Assembly: GCA_039707655.1 (NCBI GenBank)
Contig: CM077665.1
Coordinates: 442,059,531-442,123,530 of the forward strand
Source: Elymus sibiricus
Lineage: Eukaryota > Streptophyta > Magnoliopsida > Poales > Poaceae
Length of the DNA stretch: 64,000 nt
Direction of reading: 5' to 3'
In this document: positions 48,407 through 59,970 of the stretch, in pieces
How the letters are laid out: each line of letters opens with the position of its first letter
Position numbering within the stretch: the first letter of the stretch is position 1
Notes under the pieces: generated by a model
The model's input: only the letters and a program-made list of their open reading frames with translations
Database searches by the model: none
Told to the model about the DNA's origin: nothing
Position numbers and translations under genes: made by a program

Positions 48407-51400
48407 TCACTCGTCTTCGAGGTTGAACATGTCAGCCTACATTTTCTCGAACCAAGACCGGTTCCTCGGAGAGACCATGCTCAAGTCCACCTTCATGATC
48501 TCGACCCCCTTCATCATGCAAGCGAGCCGGACTTCTCTTGCTCTGGTGGCTTCTTTGGTGGCCTTGATCTCTAGCATTTGTGCTTGCTTCTCCGCATCCA
48601 ACGCGAGCTTCTTATTTTGTATGTCCATGAAGGCCCTAATTTGCTCCTCCTTGTCTTGTCGGCGCTTATCCTCTCTTGTATCCTTGTTGGCGATCATGCC
48701 TTGCAAAGTAGCTTGCAAGGCAAGGGATGCCGCCTCGCGCTTGTCCTCTTTCTTGGAGTTGGTCTTCCCCCGCGGCCGCGGCTTCTCCCCCTCATCATGC
48801 TCTTCAACGGCTGCTTCCCCCCCCCCCCCACGCGCCTTGATGGCAGCGTATTATGCTTTGAACTTCTCTTCCCCATTGATGATCATCCAACAATGAGTGA
48901 GGTTGAAAGACTTGCCCTCATAATGGACCTTGAATGCTTCCAAAGCTTGGAAGACCTACAAATGAAGAAGCAACATTATGGACAAGTAAGCTACGGGGCA
49001 ATCAAAATAAGCAAGCATGTCGGCATACCATGTCTTTCATGCCGATGCCGCTCACGGGACGGGCCTCGATGCTATTGATACTTCTCCAACGTATCTATAA
49101 TTTTGATTGTTTCATGCTGATATATTATCATTCTAGGATACTTTTTGGGTCTTTATTTACCAATTTATAATATTTTTGAGCACTAACCTATTGACCCAGT
49201 GCCCAGTGCCAGTTGCTGTTTTCTGGGAGTTTTTTTACTTTCCAGGTTTACATTACCAAACAAAGTCCAATTGCCACGAAACTTTTTGATGATTTTTTCT
49301 GGACCAAAAGAAGACCTGGAAGCTTCGGAAGGAGGCCGGGGGCCGCACGAGGGCCGCACAAGCCAACAGGGCGCCCCAGGGGGGGCGCGCCCTGATGGCT
49401 TGTGCCTCCCTCGACTGCCTCCTGACGCCCCTCTCTGACCTATAAATTCTCTTTCACCCTAAAAATAATGGACGCAGTCCCGAAACCCTTTTTACGCCGC
49501 CGCAAGTCGCTGTTCCGTCGGGAGGCCATCTGGAGCTCCGTTCCGGCACCCTGCCGGAGGGGGGATCGATCACGGAGGGCCTCTACATCAACCTTGCTGC
49601 CCTCATGATGATGTGTGAGTAGTTCACCGCAGACCTACGGGTCCATAGCTAGTACCTAGATGGCAATCTCTCTATCTCTTGATCTTCAATACAATGGTCA
49701 TCACATCTTCGCTTTGATCTATCTGATGTAATCCTATTGTGCGGTGTGTTTGTTGGGATCCGATGAATTGTGGGTTTATGTTCAGATTATTCATGAAAAG
49801 TATTTGAGATACCTCTGATATATATTGTCTCTTAATTGCATGGTCATTATAGCTTCGTAATGCTCTCCGATTTATTGATGTGCTTTGGCCAAGTAGATTG
49901 ATATTTCATCGGTGGGAGTGGTGCGTTGTGGTAGGTTCAACCTGGCGAGTTTCTATATCTCAGTGACAAAGTAGGGGACAAGATGCGTCTTTGTGTTGTT
50001 GCTACTAAGGATAACACGATGGGGTTAATTCATATTGATTGAGTTTACTTTGTCTACATCATGTCATCGTTCTCTATGCATTACTCTGTTTACTTAATAC
50101 TCTAGATGCATGCTGGATAGCGGTCGATCAGTGGAGTAATAGTAATAGGTGCATGCAGGAGTCGGCCTATTTGTTTATGGACGAGATGCCTATATACACA
50201 TGATCATTGTCGTGAAGATCGCATAACTATCCGCTTTTCTATCAATTGCCCAACAGTAATTTGTTACACACCGTATGCTGCCTACACGAGAGATGCCGCT
50301 AGGGAAAACTATGGCCCCCGGGTCTATTCACTTATATATTTACAAACGCTATTATTACCTTGCTGCGTTTATTTACTTTTTATTTTATTTTGCAATTTAC
50401 ATTTATCAACAATTATCTACACAACTCATTTGCTTGCAAATAACGAGATCAAGGGGATTGACAACCCTCTTGCCCGCGTTGGGTGCAAGTTGTTTGTTCA
50501 TTTGTGTGCAGCCGCTGAAGACGGTTAAGGATTGATATTCCTATTGGTTCGATAAACCTTGGTTTCATAACTGAGGGAAATACTTACCCACTTTGTGCTG
50601 CAATTACCCGTTCCTCTTCACGGAAAACCCAACGCAGATCACAAGTATCAGCTCTCAAGAGTGGAAAAAAACTTGTTGCACTGAAGTTGTATCACCCTCC
50701 AACGCTTGCCGAGCGAGACCCACCCACGCTTGCTCTTCATTTGGTATGGTTTAAACTTCTTGCGCTCGTGGAACTCGCGATGCACTCTTTGCCAAAATGC
50801 CGAAGCCTTTTGCTCAGAGCCTATCTTGGGATCTTGGCCAATGTCTCTCCAACATTCACAAAGGAGTTTGTCCTCATCCTTTGTGTATGCTTTGGTCCGC
50901 TTGCTCTTCCACTTCTTCTTTTGCATTGGCTTGGGCTGGGAGCGGTTCCTCGAACAATGGCTCTCCCTCGATGTCCACTTCATCATCCTCTTCGTCTAGG
51001 CCATAGTCTTCCGGGAACTCATGATCCAGCGGGAACGAGCTGCCCAAGCCGAGTTGGTCCTCCATGAGGGGGTCGGCCATGCCTCCATTGTCATCACCAA
51101 ACGAGTACCCCATGTCATCGTGCCCGGCCATGAAGGGGGTGCGCCCATCTTGGCTTTTGTGTCTCGTCGGGATCGAAGGAAGCGCCACCGCCACCACCTT
51201 CGTAGACGAGGCTCTCCCCATGGCGTCGGCTGGGAGCTCGCGATGCCGTTTGCGCATACCCTCGAAGGACGATCCACCGCCCACAGGTACCGCGTTGAGG
51301 TCGATGCCCGCGGGCGCTGGCGTGGCAGGCGCGACCACGCTCACCTCCGGTGAACCGGAGCCCGTAGAGTAGGACAAACGGGAGGTTTGCAGGTGGTGCC

Positions 51401-51824
51401 GCTGGAAGCCATGCGCCGCCGGTGTGGTGGACATGCGCGACGAGTCCGGAACTGGGTGACGAAGGGGCGATGAGCCGGTGCTGGCCGCGGCCACATCGGC
51501 AGGGACGAGGCCGTGCTGGCCTGGGTTTAACCCTAGCATCAGCAGAGTCTGCCTCATGGCCTCGCGGACGAGCTGGCTGGTCTTCGCGGTGTTGGCCTCT
51601 TGCTCTAAGGCAGCGGCGAGGGTGGACGCGACCGCGGCCTCGTTCCTGGTTTCTTGTTGATGCCGGTGGTTCTTCCTCCTCAACGATTTGTCGGCGCGCT
51701 CCTCGGGCGTCAGCACCTTCTTCTTCTTGGTCGGCGCCGACCCTTTTCGTGCGCCGCTGGGACCGACGGAGGCGAGGGAGGCGAGGTCGGCGGCGGCGTC
51801 GAGGGTCGGCGCACCATCGTCCAT
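48407..51824 (-). pseudogene. Harbinger ORF1 (Myb/SANT-like, NAM-associated domain)
   Basis: ATG at 51824 opens MDDGAPTLDAAADLAS. Exon 1 runs to 49029, interrupted by the solo LTR (49076-50650). A 73-base GT-AG intron (49028-48956) and exon 2 to the stop at 48409-48407 follow. The middle has RTKAYTKDEDKLLCECWRDI and KRWRVIQLQCNKF, the Myb/SANT-like domain of Harbinger ORF1 proteins. Exon 2 is a charged coiled coil (DKRRQDKEEQIRAFMDIQNK) ending WFEKM.ADMFNLEDE, typical of the NAM-associated family. In the family ORF1 binds transposon ends and helps the transposase enter the nucleus. Damage includes a frameshift near 50910-50930, TAA at 48853-48851, TAG at 48439-48437 and the LTR. Confidence 0.82.
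49076..50650 (+). mobile_element. Solo LTR of an S2-family Gypsy element
   Basis: The 1,575-bp LTR begins TGATACTTCTCCAACG and ends CAGATCACAAGTATCA, like the S2 LTR. It has no partner or internal region. The flanks are GCTAT (49071-49075) and GCTCT (50651-50655), one base apart. Removing it with one flank restores the ORF1 frame (STLES joined to IEARP). A solo LTR forms by recombination between the two LTRs of a full element. Confidence 0.92.
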
Positions 51825-52126
51825 GCCGCGCGTGCGGGGGTGGGCGGGAGGTTTTTGGGAATTTTGTGAGGAAATGGTGACGGTGTGCCACCGACGGGTG
51901 GGCCAGGGGGAGGAGAAGGACGGGCGTCGCGCGCGTTCGTCCCCTGTCGGCACGTACGCAAATCCGGTCCAAATTTGAGCCTGAAATGGGTCGCAGACGG
52001 ATAAAAAACGAACACGCGTCCGTTTGAGTCGGCATGTTGGGCTGAATTTTGTGTCCGCGGCGATCCAAACGGACACGCGCGGACGAAATGGGGTCGTCCG
52101 AGTTGTTCTAAGGTTGCTCTCATAGA

Positions 52127-52463
52127 GGGGAAAACTTTGTTTTTGCCACTCTAGCTTTTGCCCACTTTCCTTATGTCATTCTAGAATTTGACATATCACT
52201 TTTGCCACTCTTAGCTTTTGACAATACATCACAAATGCCATTCCGTGGCAAAAGTAATAATTTTTCATTTCACTTTTGCCACTCTTCGATTTTGACAATA
52301 TATCACAATTGCCACTCTAAAATTATTGCTTTTGCCATTGAATGGCAATTGTTATGTATTGTCAAAAACTAAGAGTGGCAAAAGTGATATGTCAAATTGT
52401 AAATTGTAGAGTGACATAAGTAAAGTGGACAAAAACTAGAGTGGCAAAAACAAAGTTTTCCCC
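52127..52463. repeat. 337-bp foldback (MITE-like) element
   Basis: The arms are inverted copies: GGGGAAAACTTTGTTTTTGC at the left and GCAAAAACAAAGTTTTCCCC at the right, continuing through tgccactct, gacatatcacttttgcc and caatacat words for about 110 bases each. The centre also repeats tttgccactct. It starts directly beside the right end of Harbinger Y. I could not identify a clean target duplication. The RNA could form a long hairpin. Confidence 0.8.
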
Positions 52464-52756
52464 TGGTAGAGTGCCGTCTGTTGCAGCTTTGCGAACCGAT
52501 TCCAGCGCCGATGCTCTGTGCGTGTTTTAAACACCGTTGTGTCACGTCATGATGTGAGACGTGGAGGTCGAAAGAATTAGCCATCCTCGCGTGATTAATC
52601 AACGACACACACAAATTGAAACCTGCACGAAAGAGATGACATTGCCATCCATCCACGAAGAGGCGAAAGCATCAAGCCGCCACTTTATATTTTGTGTACT
52701 CTCCCCGGGCTAGCTCCGTGCGTCGCTATCCGCCACGTCATATAGACAAAAAAAAT
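52464..52756. other. Intergenic, nothing recognised
   Basis: Mixed-composition sequence without ORF or element ends that I can name. Confidence 0.5.
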
Positions 52757-52986
52757 ATTAGCTTTGTTAAAGTCAAGATTTATAAACTTTGATAAAATTT
52801 ATAGACAAAAAAATCAATATATACAATAAAACATCAATATCATGATTCATCATTAAATGTACTTTCACGTCATATAGATTTGTTATGGTAAATATTTATA
52901 TTCGTTTTAACAAACTTGATCACATTTTATGAAGTTTGACTTCAATCGACTCTAACATGCAGAGTAAATAAAACTAGAAGGAGTAC
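52757..52986. mobile_element. Degenerate Stowaway-type MITE
   Basis: Arms such as gtcaagatttataaactttg at the left and acaaacttgatcacatttta at the right resemble the inner parts of large Triticeae Stowaway MITEs. The right end aaaactagaaggagta resembles the terminus acggagggagta. The left terminus is lost or too changed to see, so the limits are approximate. Confidence 0.5.
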
Positions 52987-52993
52987 TATGGTT

Positions 52994-53055
52994 CTTACCA
53001 GCTGTTTCGTTTTTTTTTTTTTTTTTTTTGCGGGTGACTTACCAGCTGTTTCGTT
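52994..53055. mobile_element. Tiny poly-T insertion with 18-bp target duplication
   Basis: CTTACCAGCTGTTTCGTT occurs at 52994-53011 and again, exactly, at 53038-53055. Between them lie 18 further T and gcgggtga. A long exact duplication plus a homopolymer tail is the mark of target-primed reverse transcription, as made by LINE enzymes for LINEs, SINEs or processed RNAs. The insert is only 26 bases, so it is an extreme 5' truncation. Confidence 0.7.
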
Positions 53056-53874
53056 GGACACGAAAAGGATGATGCGCCGGCCCAACTAAAGAATGCTCCC
53101 GTTTTTTACGGTGCCGCTCTTGCTGGAGGACTTGCAAGCGGTGTCTAAAAGTGTGCTAAAATTTTGATGACCACCTTTCTGCCTGATATGAGGTGTTTGC
53201 TCGGAAGAATATGTGCGAGGGGGACAACGGATCGAAAGAAAGGGCTGGATCACCCGAGCGCGCCACGTTGCTGCCGACCTGGACCAAGAAAGATGCAAAT
53301 CAAGCAGAGACCGAACGAGCCCAACAACCGCTGGCAGCTTCCGGAGTTCCAACCAACACTCGTCCATAGTCTCATCAGTACACGGTGTGAGCTTCACTTG
53401 CTGAGAAAGCGTCGCTCAGCCTGCAATCAGTGCCTTCTTTTTAGAATATACCTTTTCTTTTTCAAAGTATAATCGGGCAGCTGATTTCTTGCGAGTTCCA
53501 ACCAAGACTCGTCCAGAGTTTCATCAGGCTGGGCTGGTGATGTTTTGTCAATAGACATTGATGTTTTTTCTATAAAATTTTGCAAAAGAATCACATTTGT
53601 AATGGTGTGGAAAAAAAATTGATGCTCCAAAAATTTCATCCTGAAATTTTGCAGTACGTAGAAAAAACATCAATGTTTTTTGATAAAATTATATATTATT
53701 TTTTAAACCTTTCACTATTTTTCTGGATTTTTACTGCTCATTCGAGTTCTTGAGCTCACACACTTCATGTCAGTAGAGCAAGAGCAAATTCAGCTAGCAA
53801 TCCTACATACCAGTTCATCTCCATTATCACCCGCAAAAAAGAAAGTTATCTTCACTATTTTATTTATCTTAGAC
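53056..53874. other. Intergenic with a local duplication
   Basis: No gene is recognised. A segment of about 35 bases, gagttccaaccaacactcgt continuing ccatagtctcatcag, at about 53344 recurs with four changes at about 53493. The rest is AT-rich. Confidence 0.45.
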
Positions 53875-54250
53875 TAGTCATAGAAAATAAGGTCATATTG
53901 GGAGTAACTTCCTTAGTAACGTAATGCATCTCGATACAAATTTGTTACTATCCAATATATTATTACCCACTACTGGTAACACAAACTGTGTTCTCACCGG
54001 TTATGCATCTTATCCATCTCATCATATATGTCCCACAGATGTCACCTCTCATTTAAGTGTATATGCAAGTATCATCAAACACATGCAATCAATCTATTTT
54101 TTTTTACTTTCCAACACATACACGTACTTCACATCATCAAACTTCCCATGCAATCAATCAACTTTTCAATTTCTACCACATCATCAAAAAACATGAAAGC
54201 CACCCATACTACTATCATTTTATTTTCAACAATAAATGATTGAACTTGAA
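53875..54250. mobile_element. Possible MITE remnant
   Basis: Text such as gggagtaacttccttagtaa and ttgttactatccaatatatt resembles a common grass MITE rich in gtaac and gttac words. I cannot define its ends, and repeated catgcaatcaatc words near 54085 and 54150 add local duplication. Confidence 0.25.
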
Positions 54251-54264
54251 TGTCCAAGACAATA

Positions 54265-54374
54265 CTTTCTCCGTCCGAAATTACTTGTCAGAGAAATGAA
54301 TGTATCTAGATGTATTTAGTTTCAGATACATCCATTTTTAATCATTTTTTACAACAAGTTCTGAATGGAGGGAG
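54265..54374. mobile_element. Stowaway MITE, 110 bp
   Basis: It starts CTTTCTCCGTCCGAAATTAC and ends TGAATGGAGGGAG, imperfect versions of the Stowaway terminus CTCCCTCCGT. TA flanks both ends (54263-54264 and 54375-54376). The arms agtttcagatacatcc and tgtatctagatgtattta are the familiar inner part. It is non-coding and was mobilised by Tc1/mariner transposase. Confidence 0.85.
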
Positions 54375-54376
54375 TA

Positions 54377-54857
54377 TAACATGCATCCACCGTCCATTTA
54401 ACTCTAGGTTGAATGTGATGCGGCACTAATCTCATATATTTTTTTTAAAGTCCATTGCTAAAAAGTTCCGCAGCAACGCATGAGCCATTATCTAGTTAGT
54501 CTAGAAAAATCCATCCCTTAGTAGTTTAGATTAGGTTTTTTTTCCTTGCCGGAGTGACATTTAGGCGAATGGCAGTATCTCATCTTTGAATTGGTCTTTT
54601 GTACTCCGGTCCTCTTCGAGTTTGTCCGTTGGGATGGAAACAACGAAATTTCAACGTAGATTCATGGTGTCTTCTTGGGAAAGTGAGATTAGGGTTGCTC
54701 GCAATGCATTCGCAACGACCATATATGATGATAGGCGCTTCACATCGATTTTTGTTATGTTTCGATTTATGATAAACTTTTTTATAACAGAAGCTTTCAC
54801 AAAAGGAAAAAGGAAATTAGACATGGTGTTACCCAGGCTACCCCTAGATTGGGTTTA
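54377..54857. other. Intergenic, nothing recognised
   Basis: A 90-codon + frame (54586-54858) has no recognisable domain and ends at the next repeat. I do not call it a gene. Confidence 0.4.
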
Positions 54858-55671
54858 GGGCATCTCTAACGGTGACCCTCAAACTGCCCGCATCCGTTCG
54901 GACCATGCAATCCGGATATATTGTGACATCCAATGCGGGTTTGTATCGGTCCGAAAGGTGGTCCAAACGTATTTTCTTTCGCAAACCGGAGACAAACGTG
55001 AGGGGGGGGGGGGGCTTTGCGGGCGTCCGGATAGCACCCACGCTCGCTTCTGGCCGACCTGACCGCCACCCAAACCCCCCTCGCCCGTACGCGTTCCCGT
55101 CCAACGCCAGCTGTCCGCATTCATGCCGCTGTAGAGCGCACCTCTCCACATTAAAGACGCCTCAGTGCGGATGCGACCTCTCACTGGCTCCGCCATTAAA
55201 GTGGCGTGCCGGTCGAGGGCGCCGCCCGCTGCACGCCCAACTGAACACGCCTCCTCGTCGCATTCAAACGCATCCATTAACCCGCATGGAGCCAAGAAAC
55301 CTACTTCCACCATACGTCCGTTCATGAGCGGACGACATTAAACACAACGCAGGGCAAGCTCCTCCTGTCCGCCCGCTATTTAAAGGAGACCAGACACTGA
55401 GCAAGAATCGCACCACTTCTCCTCCTTCCACCATTTTCCCCATCCTTTTGATGGCATCCGACGAGCAAGAAGAGCACGGCGGCACGGGATTGTCGTTGTT
55501 GTGAATGACGTCCGTCGTACCGCTCCTCCTGTGTCTGCGACCGCGTCATCCGCCATCAACGCATGTGTAACCGCGCCCTGCTGACGAAGAAAGCAGCCCG
55601 CCGCGTGGAGATCGACGAGTCGGTGGCCAGCGCATCCGCGTGTGCCGCCAACATCATGAGAAAATAGAACA
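54858..55671. mobile_element. Harbinger-type element fragment, left end
   Basis: GGGCATCTCTAACGGTGACC follows TTA (54855-54857), the usual Harbinger target triplet. GC-rich DNA with many cgtccg words follows, including a run of 12 G near 55003. No matching right end is found before the next MITE, so the element is truncated. Opposed ORFs in this stretch are GC-driven shadows. Confidence 0.5.
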
Positions 55672-55674
55672 TGA

Positions 55675-56140
55675 GAGCAACTCCAACCGGCCGACCCATT
55701 TCGTCTGCCCGCGTCCGTTTGGGTCGCCGCGGACAGAAAAGATGGCCCAACGCGCCGACCCAAACGGACGCGCGTCCCAAATCGCGTCCGCTTAGCGTCC
55801 GCGCCGACCCATTTCTGGCTCAAATTTGGGCCACATTTGGGTCGCAGGCGGACACAAAGCGGACGCTTTCTGCGTCCGCGTCATCCGCCTATGTCCGGGC
55901 AGACCCACTTGTCACCCACCCACCCACCCACCTCTCCCTTCTTATTTAATTCGCTGGCCCACCCCCACCCGCCTCTCTCCTATTATTCTATTTCCACAGC
56001 GCTGCCGTCCACCTGCTGCCCGTTGGGTGCCCCGGCTGACCCATTTAAAAAAGCGGACACGGACAGGCGGACGGGCGACCCAAACGGACGAAAAGCGGGC
56101 AAACCGCGTGTCCGTTTGGGTCTCTGCGTTGGAGTTGCTC
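55675..56140. mobile_element. Harbinger MITE, 466 bp, same ends as Y
   Basis: The left end GAGCAACTCCAACCGGCCGA and the reverse of the right end GAGCAACTCCAACGCAGAGA form inverted termini. TGA flanks both sides (55672-55674 and 56141-56143). Subterminal gacccaaacggacgcg words are repeated. It has no coding capacity. Its termini equal those of Y at 39411, so Y-family proteins are its likely mobiliser. Confidence 0.82.
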
Positions 56141-56143
56141 TGA

Positions 56144-58031
56144 GAGACCGCTGCTGATTTTGTCCAAGAAGGCCACCGCTGGCAGCGTTGGATGACGGCT
56201 TTTTACATCCATGTCTGCAAACTGTCTCTATCTGGCGAACGAATGCGGAAGGAAAGTTGCGGGTAGCCGTTTGAGGGAAAAAACACACGCCGCTCAGACT
56301 TCACATGTGTTTATAAAGTTTATAGCAAAAATGCCCGTGCGTTGCAACGGGAGAAAAAAACAGTCTTTATCACCAAAATTAATTGCAAAAAATAAAAAAA
56401 AATCCCTGGCACAACGCCCATGCTTCACCACAGAGCAAACACCAGAACCAGAGTCCTTCTTGTTCGTTGCTGACGAATGCAAGTGGGTCCAGCTAGTCGG
56501 GCTTCTCCGTAGAGGCACGGGCTTGGCAGACACCCTGGCATGTCTTCACCCATGCATCTGTGTTTCGTGAGTGTGGCGTCAAGCTAGTCGGGCATGCCGA
56601 TTGTGGAAACTGCGAGCTGGTCCTCGTCTCCTAAAATGCCTCATCGGTTTACCATATATATGCCATATGTTTTTGGATAATTGTCGACGGTTCCTTATTT
56701 GGAATAAGAATTTAACCATGGTGAGATCGCCACAATCCTATGACAGCAACCTAGAAGGTAATCTATGTAGCCCAACCATTGTCATGTACTTAGTCACGTC
56801 CTTGACGGGTTGTGGATGTCGTCCGGGTACCACCAATGACCAAAAGGTTAAACTGCTAAAATAAGTCTTGGAACTGCATTGTGTTTAGCAAATTTAGAAG
56901 CATCAAAGACCTCCTCTACATTGTTGAATTATGCTTTTGCTAGCCCACCATCGGTGCATGATGGACTTAATCCAACTTCAACCCAGTTCAAGTCCTCCTT
57001 TAATTGTGCACCATTAGCCGACTGCACTTGGTAATTCTACACAAATATGGCGATGGAAAAGAAAGATAAGGGTACCTGTCCACGTGATTGAAGCTTGGTA
57101 GTGGTCGTGGCATGCTGGTTCAATTAGCTTGGAGCAATCCCAGGTCAAGGTCACAACGCTGGTGATTTGGATGCATGCATGGCTGTAAAGCTACATCGAC
57201 AGCACTCGGTCCTTCAGCCTCCGCCGCTTTCTTATCTGATGAATTTTGCTGCTCTACTCCTGCTGCTATTGTATCGCGCAACAGAACGTGATCGAAAGAC
57301 GAAATCTATGTCCCGTGCGACCTCAAAGTTGGGCACGAATCCTTTTCTGACTGTGATTGAGACGTGCGTTCTCGACGAGTTCGTTTTAACTGCGTCACCT
57401 GCATAAGAGGGACTCGGTGAGGATGGTCCTTGTCGGCGGCAGCGGCGAGGCCGCAGACGGAGGAGTTGAGCCGCAGAAGCTGCAAGACACGCTCTTGTAG
57501 AATGCTGGCTTAGGTATGCGGCTCGACGACTGCCTTCCGGTGAGACGCCGAGTACAAACGCCACGCTTGAACGATGCTTTTTGGAGATATCCACGTACAT
57601 GGCCAAGGCTAGCTAGCCAATGCTTTCCTCTGGCTAGAAAGTATAAGTTGAGCCGATGGATTTCGCCGGCAACAGACGCACACACGACGAGATGCTAGTT
57701 GATGGCAACAGGCTTGCCGGCGGCGCGCGTCGGTCAGCACGTGCGCCAACGCTGAGGATGTGGAGGCGGAGCAGCACTGAGTTAATTCTTCCAGCGGAGG
57801 TAGCCGTCCTCTCCGTCCAGAGCAAAGGCAGCGGCGGCGACGACATTGATCCCTTCACGTCTGCCGCGTTGCGATTCTTCCCACGATCTCACGATTTGAT
57901 AACAGAAACGTGATCCTGGTTGATGCATATATACACACATCATATGAACGTGCAAACACCATCACAATACGAAATCGTAGATGAATCGGTTTTTCCAACC
58001 ACCAAAACGTTACGGACTCTAATAGTCTCAG
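56144..58031. other. Intergenic, no gene supported
   Basis: The word aaaatgcccgtgcgttgcaa at 56328 is a frequent grass repeat and recurs at about 58161. Short GC-rich frames near 57500-57900 show no domain. No element end is certain. Confidence 0.4.
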
Positions 58032-58154
58032 AACCAATGCGTGCTTTAGTACCACCTCACGTATATGTTTTAAATTCAAACTGAAGGCGTAAACTCACGG
58101 GAAGAAGCGTATTGTGACGGTGAACCCACGGAGTCAATCCGTGCTTTATTATTA
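58032..58154 (+). repeat. 123-bp direct repeat, copy 1
   Basis: It runs from aaccaatgcgtgctttagta to gtcaatccgtgctttattat. The copy at 59971-60093 differs only at one base that I can see (gggaagaag against gggaaaaag). The copies are 1.94 kb apart in the same orientation. Confidence 0.88.
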
Positions 58155-59970
58155 ACTAGCACAAATGCCTGTGCGTTGCAACGGAAGAATAAAATTTAGT
58201 GAAACTTGTATGTGCAAAACACATTCATTTGATAGGCAAGACGATTCATATTTTATTATGGTTTTGAACAGACAACTTCGAAATTAAATATTAGTGCAAG
58301 TAAAGCTCACCTTTCTTCTCGTGGGGACGTAACACCCATCTCTCGCACCGCTGCGGCTGTGCCCACTGCATGTGTTAATCTCGATGACAGGGCCGGGGTG
58401 CTGAAATCCCTGGTGGTCTTGGGGTTGACCATGGTGCCCAACACCTCCTAAACATAGTAGGCTCAACTGTGCTACAGTTGAGAAAAATATTAGAGAAAAA
58501 TATGAGACGAAAAATCGATGGTGCAAAAGCCAGATCAGAAAGCATGAAGAGAAGGATCATAAAATCAGAAGCCTAATCACCTGCATCTACAAATCCATCA
58601 CACATGCCTAGTCACCTAACTGGCAAGCAGTAGCCACAAATCCATCACCCATGCCTAATCACCAGGAGCCACAAATCCACCCGTGCATGCATGCCCTTAA
58701 AAAATCTCAGCCTAAGATGAACCATAGATTGCATACGCATCAGCAGCAAGAAGGGAAACCGACCGTGGATGTGGGAAATCCAGAGCACATCAGGCCTCGA
58801 CCTACACATGCATGCTAGCGCAATCGACTGCCCCTTCTGCTAAAAACGGCATTGAACCACTCCCCACCGTGTGCCCCTCCGTGGGACCCATTAATTACCT
58901 TCCAAAATAATTCCGATGCTCAGCCCGTGCCACTGCTCCTGCCTGTCGCCCATGTCTGACGAGCTTGCAGGTGGACGACGCTCACACACCCGGTACGACG
59001 AGGGGCAGAGGAGGAGCAGTATCCAGGGGAGCAGCCAGTCCGTCAAGCCGGCGGCCGGAGCACAGGGAGTTCGCCGCTGACCAATGCCTTCTCTGCCGGC
59101 AACATCCGTTCATCTGGTCCGGACGAGCTCAGATCCGACAGCGACCACGACAACATCCTACAGGCGAACTTTCCGACGGCGTCGGATAGCTTGAGGTGAC
59201 TCCCGTCGGGAACCGTTCTTCTCTTCCCGATTTTCTCCACGCATCGTCTCTGTGAAGTCTCCTTCTCTTTCTCTTTCTCTTTCAGCAACACGACTCCACT
59301 TCTTCCACCTCAGATCTGCGTCGACCGGAGGCAGTAGAGGTAACTGTAGAAGCGCGTTGGCCGTCGGCCGGCGAGCGGCACAGCCAAGGGAGCGAGGCGA
59401 GCTCCGGCCTCTCCAGGAGCTCGATTCCGACGAGATCCGTGCGCGATTCGTTGCCCATTGGGTCATCGTATATTTTTCCAGACTTGATTGATTGGTGTTG
59501 AATTTATATAGTCGTGGATCAGGCCGTGATGCTTCCAGACTCGAGTCTTTTGGGCGTGCTCGAACAGAGAAGTTTTTACTGCGGGTTAGTTCTCGTAATT
59601 ATTGGGGTGGCTCGTTGGCTCTGGTTGACTCGGTTGCTTGTACATTGAAAAAGAAAACGTGTAATCCTGGTCTACCAATCTGTGTAACGTGAGCGTGTAC
59701 GAAGTTGCCTGTACCTTTTCGTGTTTAATCTGGGCGTCCAACCTTATACGTCCGACTTGGTGTAGGGATTTATTCCGTTTGCTTTTCATCTTCCACGTCC
59801 AATCCGTTTCCTTTTTGGTTTGTGATTAGTATTAGTCTGATCACGCCCGGCGGCCCAACAGTTCTGCACGGGCGAACATAACAGAAGAACGTGAAGTAAT
59901 TTTAGTACCACCTCGTATCTGACTATTTTGCAAAATATACGCGACGGTGAACCCGACGGAAGCAATAGCC
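58155..59970. other. Sequence between the 123-bp direct repeats
   Basis: No gene is supported. It holds a caacgg repeat word near 58178, repeated catgcctaatcacc words near 58600-58660, a pyrimidine tract ctttctctttctctttcag near 59267-59286 that would suit a splice acceptor or leader, and GC-rich DNA at 58960-59460. Just before copy 2, about 59900-59970, an older degenerate version of the repeat (ttagtaccacctcgtatctg ... gacggtgaaccc) occurs. Confidence 0.4.

Larger units (their letters stand above)
39411..52119 (-). mobile_element. PIF/Harbinger element Y carrying only ORF1
   Basis: The left end GAGCAACTCCAACCGGGCGA and the reverse of the right end GAGCAACCTTAGAACAACTC are inverted termini. 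Outer triplets are TAA (39408-39410) and TCA (52120-52122), an imperfect 3-base duplication. Without A2 and the solo LTR, Y is about 2.5 kb and holds a single gene, ORF1, on the - strand. The same terminus GAGCAACTCCAAC occurs in the 466-bp MITE at 55675, so Y and the MITE belong to one family. Because X and Y are adjacent and their genes face each other, one composite element cannot be wholly excluded. Confidence 0.65.

Noticed and set aside
51115..52068. 317-codon - strand ORF
   Set aside because: Alternative frame of ORF1, Arg/His/Pro-rich, no domain.
50874..52076. 400-codon - strand ORF starting at 52076
   Set aside because: Only the part from ATG 51824 matches Harbinger ORF1; the first 84 codons lie in the terminal region. 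The C-terminal end QSIHKG is the product of a frameshift.
57656..57913. 85-codon + ORF
   Set aside because: No domain, no family text, no splice or promoter support.
58155..59970. Gene with a pyrimidine-tract splice acceptor near 59286
   Set aside because: No coherent exons or protein match could be built around it.
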